Below, in pieces: positions 33,251-41,791 of a stretch of DNA of 64,000 nucleotides. This DNA comes from Georhizobium profundi (GTDB lineage: Bacteria; Pseudomonadota; Alphaproteobacteria; Rhizobiales; Rhizobiaceae). The position numbers and the translations under genes are program-made. Every line of letters begins with the position of its first letter. Within the stretch, counting starts at the first letter, position 1. A model generated the notes under the pieces. That model worked only from the letters and a program-made list of their open reading frames with translations. It ran no database searches and was not told the origin of the DNA. The stretch lies in contig NZ_CP032509.1 of NCBI RefSeq assembly GCF_003952725.1, positions 744,001 through 808,000 on the forward strand, read 5' to 3'.

Positions 33251-34705
33251 TCAGAGCATGATGTTGATGGTTTTGGTCTCGGTGTAGCTGTAGAGTTCTT
33301 CGCGGCCTTCCTCGCGGCCGACGCCGCTGGTCTTCATCCCGCCGAATGGGACGCCGAGGAAGTGCATGCTGGCTCCGTTGATCCACAAATGACCCGAGCG
33401 GACCTTGCGCGCCATGCGGAGCGCATCGCGGATATCGTTCGTCCAGATCGCCCCGGTCAGTCCGTATTCGGTGGAATTGGCCATTTCCACAGCCTGGTCG
33501 AAGGACTTCCATTTGCTGACGGCGAGCACCGGGCCGAACACTTCGTTTTGCCAAAGCCTATGCGCTGGCGTGATGTCGGCATAGACGGTGGGTGCGACCC
33601 AATACCCCTTTTCGAATTGCTTGCCGGCCGGCCTTCCGCCGCCGAGCATCTTGCGCGCTCCGTCGGCGTCCGCGGCGGCGCAATGCTCGAGGATGCGCTT
33701 CATGTGCACCTCGGAATTGACCGGCCCGACATCTGTGGTTTCGCTCAACGGATCACCGAGCTTTAGGGCGGATACCCGTTCGACAACTGCCTTGAGCACA
33801 CGATCATGGATGTCTTCGTGCAGAAGAAGCCGGCTCAGCGATCCGCAGCTTTGACCCTGCCAGGAGAAGTTCATGCCGGCGACGGCCGCATCGGCGATCT
33901 TCTCCGGATCGCAGTCGGGAAAGACGATCATCGGGTTCTTGCCGCCGAGCTCCAGCGAGATGTGCTTGACCGTTACCTCGGCTGCGGCGCGCTGGATGGC
34001 GCGGCCGGTGACCGGTGAACCAATGAAGGCGATGCGCTTGATGCGCGGATGTCGAACGATGGCATCGCCGGCGCCGCGCCCGTCGCCGGTGACGATGTTG
34101 AATAGACCGGCCGGAAGAACTTCCTTGGCGATCTCAGCAAGGATCATGGCCGACAGTGGCGACGTCTCCGGAGGCTTGACAATCACTGCATTGCCGGCTG
34201 CCAACGCTGCGGCAGTTCGCGCGACAGCAAACATCACCGGATGATTGAATGGGGCAATGCGCGCCACCACCCCATAGGGCTCATGCATCGTCATATGGAT
34301 ATGATCGCGCGTGGCGGGTATCGTTTCGCCGCGGAGATCCGGACCAAGGCCGGCATAGTAGCGCAGGGACTCGACCGCAGTCGGAACGTCGATCATCCGC
34401 ATCGGACGGATCGTGTTGCCGGTGTCCGTCACCTCCACGCGCAAAATCTCGTCCGCCCGCGCCGCGATCGCGTCGGCAAACCTGTTCATGACTTGAGCGC
34501 GTTCCATCGGTGTGCGCGCCGCCCACTCGGGCCACGCCTGCTCTGAGGCGACCACGGCGCGCTCCACGTCATCACGCGTAGCAACTGGTACGCGACCGAT
34601 AGGTTCTTCGGTGGCCGGGTTGACCGAAGTGGACCATTCACCGCTCCCGCCCTCAACCAGTTCCCCGCCGATGAGCATTCGCTCAGCCTGAGTAATCCGC
34701 TCCAT
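33251..34705 (-). CDS. NAD(P)-dependent aldehyde dehydrogenase
   Basis: A 484-residue ALDH superfamily enzyme. The catalytic cysteine is in WQGQSCGSLSR, the general base in SLELGGKNPMIVF, and the nucleotide loop in IGSPVTGRAIQ. Substrate-channel and C-terminal elements (NEVFGPVLAVSKW, FGGMKTSGVGREEG) are typical. First gene of the operon with the TPP decarboxylase; together they would turn a 2-oxo acid into the next shorter carboxylic acid. A LysR-type box lies 59 bp upstream of its start. Confidence 0.92.
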   Translation of the reverse strand: MERITQAERMLIGGELVEGGSGEWSTSVNPATEEPIGRVPVATRDDVERAVVASEQAWPEWAARTPMERAQVMNRFADAIAARADEILRVEVTDTGNTIRPMRMIDVPTAVESLRYYAGLGPDLRGETIPATRDHIHMTMHEPYGVVARIAPFNHPVMFAVARTAAALAAGNAVIVKPPETSPLSAMILAEIAKEVLPAGLFNIVTGDGRGAGDAIVRHPRIKRIAFIGSPVTGRAIQRAAAEVTVKHISLELGGKNPMIVFPDCDPEKIADAAVAGMNFSWQGQSCGSLSRLLLHEDIHDRVLKAVVERVSALKLGDPLSETTDVGPVNSEVHMKRILEHCAAADADGARKMLGGGRPAGKQFEKGYWVAPTVYADITPAHRLWQNEVFGPVLAVSKWKSFDQAVEMANSTEYGLTGAIWTNDIRDALRMARKVRSGHLWINGASMHFLGVPFGGMKTSGVGREEGREELYSYTETKTINIML

Positions 34706-34967
34706 AAGACTGCCTCCCTGACAACAGGAGAGGAATCGCGTGTCGAGAACGATCAGTCAAATATATAGATGTATCCCTCTCTATAGTGTTGAGGGTATCG
34801 CGCGCACATCATTGACGGGCGTCTTCGCCGTCGCATCAAACCGCATTGATCGATTGACTAGAGGGACATGAAAAGCGGCGAGTTGTGGGGAGACATGCTG
34901 GTTAGGGATTGGCGACCACGAGCTCAATCTTGTGAGCAGTGGCCCGTGGGGCCATCCTGAAGCTAAG
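34706..34967. other. Intergenic region carrying the ALDH promoter
   Basis: 262 bp between the ALDH start and the DctM stop. The only feature I recognise is the LysR-type box at 34764-34785. No small gene is convincing. Confidence 0.5.
34764..34785. promoter_or_regulatory. LysR-type box TATAG-N12-CTATA upstream of ALDH
   Basis: The same arms as at 30552, including the flanking ATA (ATATATAG), with 12-bp spacing. It lies 59 bp from the start codon, against 60 bp at the aldolase gene. This suggests the LysR protein at 30587 controls both operons. Confidence 0.6.
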
Positions 34968-36266
34968 TTAGATCAGGCCCGGCAGGAATAGTGCGATCTG
35001 GGGGAAGGCCATCAATAGGGCTATGCCAATGAGCAACGGGATAACAAAGATTAATGATCCACCAACAATGTCGGAGAAAACGCCATCAGGGACCACGCGC
35101 TTCAAAACAAATAGGTTGAAGCCGAGTGGTGGGGTAATAGCAGCGATCTCGATCTGAATGGTGATGATGATGCCGAACCATATCGGATCGTAGCCGAGCG
35201 CGACGACTGCCTTCAGGAAGATTGGCACGACAATCACAAGGATGCTTAGCGGGTCCAGAAACATGCCAAGGATCAGCAGGAAGACGTTAATGACGACGAT
35301 GATGATCCAAGGCGCAACGTCTAGCGAAGTCAGAAAATTAGACATCTCTTGCGGTACGCCAAGGCGTGTCAGCGCAAAGGACGAGAATAGGCCCCCAATT
35401 AGAAGGAGCATGAACATTGCGGTTGTACGCACCGTGTTGTCGAGTGCGCGGGCCAGCAGGCTGATCCTTAGTTTCCGCATTGCCAACGCAGTGACAATGG
35501 CGGCAGCCGCGCCAACAGCTCCGGCCTCGGTAGGGGTTGCAAATCCGAAGTAGATCGAAACGATTACTGCGAGCGCAATCAGAACAACGGGGGCTGCCTC
35601 GCCGGATGCACGCATCTTCTCCACGATTGGCACTCGTCTTGTGACACGTGGCGCGATCTCTGGTTTCAGCATCACCTGGATGACGATGAGTGCACAAAGA
35701 AGACATGCCATCATGATGCCAGGCAGGATGCCAGCGACGAATAGTTTGCCGATCGATGTTTCGGTGATCACGCCATAGAGGATCATAGGCACCGAGGGCG
35801 GGATAAGGATGCCGAGAGTGCCGCCGGCCGCCGTCGCTCCAAAGGCGAGCCGCCGACTGTAGCCATTTCGGATCATCTCAGGTACCGAGATGGCGCCGAT
35901 CGTTGCCGCCGTGACAGGGCTAGACCCGCAAACAGAGGCAAAGCCCGCACAGGCGCCGATGGTCCCCACCGCAAGTCCGCCTGGCAGGCGTCTTGTCCAA
36001 ATTGCAGCGGCCCTGAAAAGCGAGGTTCCGAGGCCGCTGAGGGCGATCACTTCACCCATCAGGATGAAAAGTGGCACTACGACGAGAATGAAGCTTGCTG
36101 ACTGAGAGTAAGCGATATTGGCCAGTTGGCTGACAGCGCCGCCGGACACGAAAATCCATGTTGCGGCGATCCCGATCAGGCCCATTCCCACGGCGACTGG
36201 CACCCTCACGGCCATCAGCAATATCAAAGAAGCGACAAAACTCGCAAACCAAACGATCGCTTCCAT
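34968..36266 (-). CDS. TRAP transporter large permease (DctM)
   Basis: A 432-residue inner-membrane protein with 11-12 helices. Core motifs are GACAGFASVCGSSPVTAATIGAISVPEM in two adjacent helices and FGATAAGGTLGILIPPSVPMILYG, plus the ITPPLGFNLFVLKRV segment near the C terminus. It forms the transport channel with the DctQ subunit 33 bp upstream. Confidence 0.93.
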   Translation of the reverse strand: MEAIVWFASFVASLILLMAVRVPVAVGMGLIGIAATWIFVSGGAVSQLANIAYSQSASFILVVVPLFILMGEVIALSGLGTSLFRAAAIWTRRLPGGLAVGTIGACAGFASVCGSSPVTAATIGAISVPEMIRNGYSRRLAFGATAAGGTLGILIPPSVPMILYGVITETSIGKLFVAGILPGIMMACLLCALIVIQVMLKPEIAPRVTRRVPIVEKMRASGEAAPVVLIALAVIVSIYFGFATPTEAGAVGAAAAIVTALAMRKLRISLLARALDNTVRTTAMFMLLLIGGLFSSFALTRLGVPQEMSNFLTSLDVAPWIIIVVINVFLLILGMFLDPLSILVIVVPIFLKAVVALGYDPIWFGIIITIQIEIAAITPPLGFNLFVLKRVVPDGVFSDIVGGSLIFVIPLLIGIALLMAFPQIALFLPGLI

Positions 36267-36299
36267 GGGTCTCTCCGCTACCTCAGCGTCCAGTTGGCT

Positions 36300-36830
36300 T
36301 CAATGATCGGGACGCGCGGTAAACGCAGCAGCGGACGGCCAGGTCGCCCGTCCGAAGCCCATCAGCGCCGTCAGGATGAATTGCGCAATGCCGATCGGGC
36401 CGATCAGATAGACCCATTTCAAGGGGATCGGGATCGCCGCGACCGCTAGCCGGTCGTCGTCGAAAGCACGCGCCGTCACCCGGTAGAGGTGCCAGAGAAA
36501 GATCGCGCCGAAGAGGATCACGAGCGCCATGGCGACGTGGCCGACGAATGGTCGGATCGTGCCCGGCACCAAGCCGTCGAAGAGTTCGACGACGACATGA
36601 TGGCCGCTCTCCAGCGCCGGCGCCATGGCCAAAAACACGACATAGACAAGCGTGAACTGGGCAACGTCGTAAGGCCAGAGCGCTGGCGATCCGCCGATGC
36701 GGGTCGCAACGGCTAGAAGAACCAGCATCACGATGATCAGAGTCAGCAGGGAAGCGGCGGCGGCGAAAGCGCGATTGACCGACTTCACCGCCCGCTCATA
36801 GTGCTTGAACCATTCCGGCGCACCGTTCAT
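36300..36830 (-). CDS. TRAP transporter small permease (DctQ)
   Basis: A 176-residue protein with four hydrophobic helices (LLTLIIVMLVLLAVATRIGG, FTLVYVVFLAMAPALESGHHV, MALVILFGAIFLWHLYR and a C-terminal one). This is the usual DctQ pattern. It lies between dctP and dctM and is transcribed with them. Confidence 0.9.
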   Translation of the reverse strand: MNGAPEWFKHYERAVKSVNRAFAAAASLLTLIIVMLVLLAVATRIGGSPALWPYDVAQFTLVYVVFLAMAPALESGHHVVVELFDGLVPGTIRPFVGHVAMALVILFGAIFLWHLYRVTARAFDDDRLAVAAIPIPLKWVYLIGPIGIAQFILTALMGFGRATWPSAAAFTARPDH

Positions 36831-36837
36831 CGTCGTG

Positions 36838-37833
36838 CTACCAGTAGACGCTCAGCTTCTCTTCCAGTGAAATGCCTACATCGCCGCTCGCCGCTCCGAT
36901 CTCCTCGAAGATCGGAAGCGAAGCATCGAGAAACGCCTGGGTTTCTTTCTGGGTACCCACGTGAACCTGACCCCCACCCGCTTCGATGGCGGCGATCTGC
37001 TCGTCCATCTTTTCCATGATGTAGGGTACAGCACGGACCGTCGCCTCGGCCGAGACCTCCTCAATGATCGCGCGATCTTCCTCCGAAAGATCGTTCCAGA
37101 TATCCCGGTTGATCATGTAGGTGACGATGTTCGACGGCAGGTTGAGGTTGGTGTAATAAGGAGCCACCTCGTAGAGGCGCAAAGCTGCGGTCACGGTCGG
37201 GTTCATCAGGGCGCAGTTTACGGTGCCGTTCTGCAGGGCGACATAGATCTCACCGGTGTCGATTGGCACCGGGCTCGCGCCCATCGCTTCCACCTGCTTG
37301 GACTGCCAGCGGCCTGCGGCACGCACCGTTTGCCCCTGCCAGTCTTCCGCTGACTGCAGGAACCCGTCGCGGCAGATCACGCCGGTTCCGAACGCCGTCT
37401 GGCCCCACAATGGCACGACGCCCTGGGGTTCCAATGCTGCTGTGACGTCCGGCCAGATTTCGACAAAGGCCGCGCTGGCATCCTCTGCGGTCGCCGGCAG
37501 CCCGCCGATCATCTCGGCATAGCCGAGCGCCGGCACCGCGCCGGACATGAAGGAGGCGAGACCGATGCCCATCGGCACAACGCCGTCGCGAACTGCGTCG
37601 AGGGTTTCGGTGACCTTGGCTAGCGCGCCGTTATAGACCGGCTCGATGACAATCCGGCCCTCGGTGCGGGCGGCGATCTCGTCGATCCACCAGCGCATCG
37701 TGTCGCCAAAATTGTCCTGTTCGTTGTGATAGACGCTGATCTCCAGCGTCGTCTGGGCGCTGGCCGGCAAGGCGAGCGACATGGCACAGGCAGCGCTGAG
37801 CGCCGCGACGGAAATACGGATACTCACGGGCAT
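36838..37833 (-). CDS. TRAP transporter solute-binding protein (DctP)
   Basis: A 331-residue periplasmic protein with a signal peptide (RISVAALSAACAMSLALPASA). DctP features include GDTMRWWIDEIAARTEGRI, the arginine-containing VRAAGRWQSKQVEAMGASP stretch that normally binds the substrate carboxylate, and MNPTVTAALRLYEVAPYYT. I start at 37833, where a signal peptide begins; the longer frame upstream has no such feature. The ligand is unknown. A LysR-type palindrome at 37991 lies upstream. Confidence 0.9.
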   Translation of the reverse strand: MPVSIRISVAALSAACAMSLALPASAQTTLEISVYHNEQDNFGDTMRWWIDEIAARTEGRIVIEPVYNGALAKVTETLDAVRDGVVPMGIGLASFMSGAVPALGYAEMIGGLPATAEDASAAFVEIWPDVTAALEPQGVVPLWGQTAFGTGVICRDGFLQSAEDWQGQTVRAAGRWQSKQVEAMGASPVPIDTGEIYVALQNGTVNCALMNPTVTAALRLYEVAPYYTNLNLPSNIVTYMINRDIWNDLSEEDRAIIEEVSAEATVRAVPYIMEKMDEQIAAIEAGGGQVHVGTQKETQAFLDASLPIFEEIGAASGDVGISLEEKLSVYW

Positions 37834-37990
37834 GATCCTCCCAAGCTTGTCAGCCGGAAACGCACGCGCGAAAGGCCGGCTTCCTCCAAGATCCCACCGA
37901 AGCGATGTCTCCTCCACGGCGACGGACGGATCGAAGCGGATGGTGAGGATTTCTGCCATGTCAGGCAAATTGCAATAGCGAATAAATCCC

Positions 37991-38005
37991 ATTCACAGCG
38001 TGAAT
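37991..38005. promoter_or_regulatory. Candidate LysR box ATTCACAGCGTGAAT upstream of dctP
   Basis: A perfect palindrome (ATTCAC-AGC-GTGAAT) with T-N11-A geometry, 158 bp upstream of dctP and just past the LysR stop. A related 15-mer at 38985 matches it in 11 of 15 positions. Confidence 0.5.
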
Positions 38006-38023
38006 ACTGGTTTCCGCAACGCA

Positions 38024-38953
38024 TTATCTGGTGTCGATGCGAATGGCCTCGGCGGTGAAGGAGCGAAGCCAGCGGTGTCCGGCATCGTAGTCTTGGCGCT
38101 TGTGCCACCACTGATAGACCATGTTAGGCTCGAGCGAGATCGGAATGTGCGCCCAAGTTAACCGCCTGTCGCGGCAGAGGAAAGCGACGCAGCGATCGGG
38201 CACGGTCGCGACGAGGTCCGTGCCGGGCAGAATGTTCATCAATGATGTCGCATGCGGCACATCGAGCACGATGCGTGGGTCCGGCCGGCGCTGATAAAGC
38301 GCCCGCTCAACGAGATTGCCCGTCGCGCCCCGCGGGCTAACAATGACGTGAGGCGCTGAAACATATGCTTCTTCCGTCAGCTCCGGCCTGACGCCGCGAC
38401 GTCGGCGTAATGCCGGATGATCGCTACGGAGAACCGCGACATACACGCTCTTGACCAGATATTCCGAGCAGAAGCTGCTCGACAGCATCACCCGGCCGAT
38501 CGCCAGATCCGCCTCGCCCCGATCGAGACTATCCTCGTAATCGGCATGGTCGAGTTCCGTTACGCGCATGTTTACCCGCGGCGCGGCTAGCGCCAGCTTG
38601 CGCATCACTTCAGGCAGGAAGGCGGCGGCGCCAACGTCGTTCATCAACAGGGTGAAGGTGCGCTCCGATGTCATCGGATCAAAGGTGACGACCTGGGAAA
38701 GTCCCGATCGTATCTGTGACAATCCCTGTTGGACGGGATCACAAAGCCGCAGCGCAAACGCAGTTGGCTCCATGCCGCGACGAGTGCGGACGAACAGCGG
38801 GTCTCCTAAGATCATGCGCAGGCGCTGCAGCGCGTTGCTCACCGCCGGCTGCGAGAGGCCGACGCGGTTTGCTGCGGCCGAAACGCTGCCTTCACGCAGC
38901 AGTGCATCAAACACCCTCAATAAGTTCAGGTCGAACGTGTTGGGATTATGCAT
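38024..38953 (-). CDS. LysR family transcriptional regulator
   Basis: A 309-residue regulator. The DNA-binding helices are in LLRVFDALLREGSVSAAANRVGLSQPAVSNALQRLR, and the effector domain contains MRVTELDHADYEDSLDRGEADLAIG. The ligand domain resembles that of NodD/NahR/DntR-like regulators, which answer to aromatic compounds. It is upstream of the DctPQM genes on the same strand and divergent from the NTF2/SDR/E1 operon, so it may control both. Confidence 0.9.
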   Translation of the reverse strand: MHNPNTFDLNLLRVFDALLREGSVSAAANRVGLSQPAVSNALQRLRMILGDPLFVRTRRGMEPTAFALRLCDPVQQGLSQIRSGLSQVVTFDPMTSERTFTLLMNDVGAAAFLPEVMRKLALAAPRVNMRVTELDHADYEDSLDRGEADLAIGRVMLSSSFCSEYLVKSVYVAVLRSDHPALRRRRGVRPELTEEAYVSAPHVIVSPRGATGNLVERALYQRRPDPRIVLDVPHATSLMNILPGTDLVATVPDRCVAFLCRDRRLTWAHIPISLEPNMVYQWWHKRQDYDAGHRWLRSFTAEAIRIDTR

Positions 38954-38984
38954 CGTACGGCCTCATCTGTCGCAACCGATTTAT

Positions 38985-38999
38985 ATTCGCCACGTCAAT
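38985..38999. promoter_or_regulatory. Candidate LysR box ATTCGCCACGTCAAT, divergent promoter region
   Basis: An imperfect T-N11-A element in the 119-bp gap between the LysR gene and the NTF2-like gene. It matches 11 of 15 positions of the site upstream of dctP. Confidence 0.4.
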
Positions 39000-39072
39000 A
39001 CGGACAATTCCTTTTTTGAATTTGCTGAAACTTTGCTCTCGGCCATAGCCTCTGCGCGGGAGGACATATCCG

Positions 39073-39558
39073 ATGGTAACCTTCACCGCTGATGACGTGC
39101 GGCTTGAGCGCTGGGTGCGTGGCAGCTTCTTCATCGCGAACACTGAGGCTGCGCGCAGCAACAAAATGATGATGGAGCGCCATTTCCTCGTGGAGTGGAA
39201 CGGCGACATCGAAGCAACAATGGCGACCATCCACCCAAAGAATCCGTGGCAGCGTATTCCGGCGTTTGGGGTCGACGTGAACGGTCGCGAAGCGGTGCGG
39301 GAATATTACCTAAGCCGCTTTAGCAGTTGGCCAGGACCCGCAATGAAGCATTTCGATCGCGTTATCGTGACGGAGGACTGCATTCATGTGGAAGGAACGC
39401 TCACGGTCGAACCTCGCGGCAGCTTCGGTCAGGTCAAAATAACTGCCAAATTGCTTTCAGCGCCGGCCATTATTGTCGTCGATTTTCGTGATGGTCTGAT
39501 CCTTGGAGAGACGGTTTATGTGGATGGCCAGACCCTGACGGGCGAAATCAATGGCTGA
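39073..39558 (+). CDS. NTF2-like (SnoaL-type) protein
   Basis: A 161-residue protein of the NTF2-like fold. The pattern is an N-terminal helix (NKMMMERHFLVEWNGDIEATMATIHP), an aromatic and charged cleft (PWQRIPAFGVDVNGREAVREYY) and beta strands to the C terminus. The family includes isomerases, cyclases and hydrolases as well as noncatalytic proteins. It shares the DIEATMAT segment with the protein at 40302 (DLDATMAT), so the two are paralogues. First gene of a seven-gene operon; 3' end overlaps the SDR gene by 8 bp. Confidence 0.82.
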   Translation: MVTFTADDVRLERWVRGSFFIANTEAARSNKMMMERHFLVEWNGDIEATMATIHPKNPWQRIPAFGVDVNGREAVREYYLSRFSSWPGPAMKHFDRVIVTEDCIHVEGTLTVEPRGSFGQVKITAKLLSAPAIIVVDFRDGLILGETVYVDGQTLTGEING

Positions 39559-40276
39559 TCTGCCGAGAGTCGCACTCGTTGCAGGTGGTGCCGGATCAAT
39601 TGGGCTTGAGACCTGCCGCATCCTGGCCGCCGAAGGTTGGTCGTGCCTCTCCTGCGACATCGAGGCGCCGTCCGAGGATCTGGATGGAGTGATCTACCGG
39701 CAGATCGACGTCACATCGGTTGCGAGTGTCGCGGAAGCCGTGGAAACAGCTGCTGGCATGGGCCGCCTCACTGCACTAATCAATGCTCACGGGGTCATGG
39801 TCGAAACGGCTTTCCCCGATTTCGACACCGCAGCTTTTTCCAAGATCGTCGACATCAATCTGTTGAGCGTCGCGCGTCTTTGCGCTGAAGCGGGCCCAAA
39901 AATTGTCGATGGCGGCGCCATCGTAAACCTGTCCAGCGTGACGGCATCAATGGGCCGCACCCGTAATGCCTTTGCCTATCAAGCAACAAAGGGCGGCATC
40001 GAGGCGATGACCAGGTCTTTTGCCATTGCGCTCGCCGAACGCGAAGTTCGCGTGAATTGTGTGCAGCCCGGTTATCTGAGCACGCCCATGCGCGGTGCCG
40101 GCATTGAAGCAAGAGCGAGGCAAGGTGGCAATCAGGCTTTGGAAAAGCTGACTCCTTTCGGGCGGCTGGTGACGCCGGCGGAGGTGGCCGCGGTGGTCGC
40201 CTTTCTCTGTTCACGCGCTGCCTCCGGCATTTCAGGTGCCGTCATCCCGGTCGATGGCGGCCAGCGTGCCTACTGA
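39551..40276 (+). CDS. Short-chain dehydrogenase/reductase (SDR)
   Basis: A 241-residue classical SDR. The cofactor motif is VAGGAGSIG, a variant of TGxxxGxG, with Asp in DIEAPSEDLDG suggesting NAD(H). The active-site serine is in NLSSVTAS and the YxxxK pair is YQATK. The PGYLSTPMR and C-terminal GAVIPVDGGQ segments are standard. It overlaps the first NTF2-like gene and precedes the second by 25 bp. The substrate alcohol or ketone is unknown. Confidence 0.9.
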   Translation: MADLPRVALVAGGAGSIGLETCRILAAEGWSCLSCDIEAPSEDLDGVIYRQIDVTSVASVAEAVETAAGMGRLTALINAHGVMVETAFPDFDTAAFSKIVDINLLSVARLCAEAGPKIVDGGAIVNLSSVTASMGRTRNAFAYQATKGGIEAMTRSFAIALAEREVRVNCVQPGYLSTPMRGAGIEARARQGGNQALEKLTPFGRLVTPAEVAAVVAFLCSRAASGISGAVIPVDGGQRAY

Positions 40277-40301
40277 ACGAAGACAGTCAAGGAGAACGAC
40301 G

Positions 40302-40799
40302 ATGGTTGATACCGGCCCCTTCGATTTTTCCGCCGAACGCATTATGGCGGGCGGTGCCAAGGCTGACGCGAACTGGCGACGCCTCGAAGAGCACACGGTA
40401 GCGGAATGGTCGGGTGATCTTGACGCGACCATGGCAACAATGACGCGCAACGATCCGTTTCAGATCATGTATGCAACCGGTTTGAACGTGCGCGGCTTCG
40501 ACGAAGTTCGAGCATTCTACAAGCGGCGTATGGAAACTTTTTCCGGCCAGGGCTTTTTCGCCAAGCGATGGGTGATCTCCGACGATGTGATCGTGGGCAA
40601 CGGCTATTTTTCAGGCGCACCCACCGGCGAATTCTTCGGCGCGCCAGCAACCGGAAAGACGCTGCTCATTCCCATGAGCCTCTGGATTTATTTCGAAGAT
40701 ACGCTCTTGAGAGGCGAGGCCACTTATCTCGACGGCCACGAGCTGCGGCTCCAGCTTCGCGAGGGTACATCCGGCGACATTTCGGAGCCGGTCTGGTGA
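40302..40799 (+). CDS. NTF2-like (SnoaL-type) protein, paralogue
   Basis: A 165-residue protein related to the product of 39073: RRLEEHTVAEWSGDLDATMAT aligns with the first helix there, and FQIMYATGLNVRGFDEVRAFY with its cleft. The ATG at 40302 has AAGGAG 8 bp upstream. The stop overlaps the GTG start of the E1 alpha gene. Two paralogous NTF2-like proteins in one operon suggest a heteromer or two successive steps. Confidence 0.82.
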   Translation: MVDTGPFDFSAERIMAGGAKADANWRRLEEHTVAEWSGDLDATMATMTRNDPFQIMYATGLNVRGFDEVRAFYKRRMETFSGQGFFAKRWVISDDVIVGNGYFSGAPTGEFFGAPATGKTLLIPMSLWIYFEDTLLRGEATYLDGHELRLQLREGTSGDISEPVW

Positions 40800-41791
40800 T
40801 CACGTCTTCCGCTCCACCGGCTGATGAGCATGACCATCTGCGGCGTAAATTCCTGGTCGAAACCTATCGGATGATGTTGCTGATCAGGTATTTTGAGGAA
40901 CAGGTTCGCTCATTGTCGCAGGGTGGCCTCGTCCCGGGCCTCGTCCATCTTTGCGCAGGACAGGAAGCCACCAATGCGGGCACCTGCATGCATCTTCGCA
41001 AGGACGACTACATCGCCAGTCACCACCGCGGGCACGGACATTGCCTTGCCAAGGGCGCGCGGCCCCATCTGCTAATGGCCGAAATACTGGGTCGACAAAC
41101 CGGCTATTGCGGCGGCCGGTCGGGCTCCATGCACATCTTTGATCGGGAGAACGGCAATCTCGGCACAAACGGCATCGTCGGCGGCGGCATCCCACTTGCC
41201 GCCGGCGCCGCGCTGTCAGCCAAGGCCCGGGGCACGGAGCAGATCGCAGTCGCATATTTCGGGGATGGCGCTCTCAATCAAGGCCTCGTTCCCGAATGCA
41301 TGAACATGGCTGCTATCTGGTCGCTGCCAGTCGTCTTCGTTTGTGAGAACAACGGCTTCGGTGAATTCACGGCAACAGAGGATGTGACCGCCGGTCAGAG
41401 CCTTCTATCGCGCGGGCAAGTCTACGACATCCCCTCGGTCGAGGTCGACGGAATGGATGTTCTTGCGGTCAGTGCCGCTTTTGTTGAAGCCCGCGACCGC
41501 GCCCGCCGAGGCGGCGGCCCATCGTTTCTTCTCTGCAACACTTACAGGTTCGGCGGACACCACGCCGGCGACAGGCAGGATTACAAGAGCGAGGAAGATG
41601 CGCGGCTCTGGCGCGATCGCGATCCCATCCCGAAGCTCGCCATGCACTTAAAAGCGGCTGAAATCGCCTCGCCCGCGGTGCTTCAGGACATCGAGGCGTC
41701 CGTCGAGGAGGAGATTCAGGCGGCAGTTCAGTTCGCGAAGGCCTCTCCTGCACCGGAAAGCCTCGACCTGAGGGTTCAGCTTCATGGCTGA
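40796..41791 (+). CDS. TPP-dependent dehydrogenase E1 alpha subunit (pair 1)
   Basis: A 331-residue E1 alpha of the pyruvate/acetoin dehydrogenase type. The TPP/Mg motif runs from GDGALNQGLVPECMNMAA to VFVCENN. HRGHGHCLAKGA holds the active-site histidine, and GRSGSMHIFD is a conserved loop. The first possible start is the GTG at 40796, which overlaps the upstream stop (GTGA). It binds TPP together with the E1 beta encoded next. No E2 or E3 gene is in this operon. Confidence 0.9.
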   Translation: MITSSAPPADEHDHLRRKFLVETYRMMLLIRYFEEQVRSLSQGGLVPGLVHLCAGQEATNAGTCMHLRKDDYIASHHRGHGHCLAKGARPHLLMAEILGRQTGYCGGRSGSMHIFDRENGNLGTNGIVGGGIPLAAGAALSAKARGTEQIAVAYFGDGALNQGLVPECMNMAAIWSLPVVFVCENNGFGEFTATEDVTAGQSLLSRGQVYDIPSVEVDGMDVLAVSAAFVEARDRARRGGGPSFLLCNTYRFGGHHAGDRQDYKSEEDARLWRDRDPIPKLAMHLKAAEIASPAVLQDIEASVEEEIQAAVQFAKASPAPESLDLRVQLHG

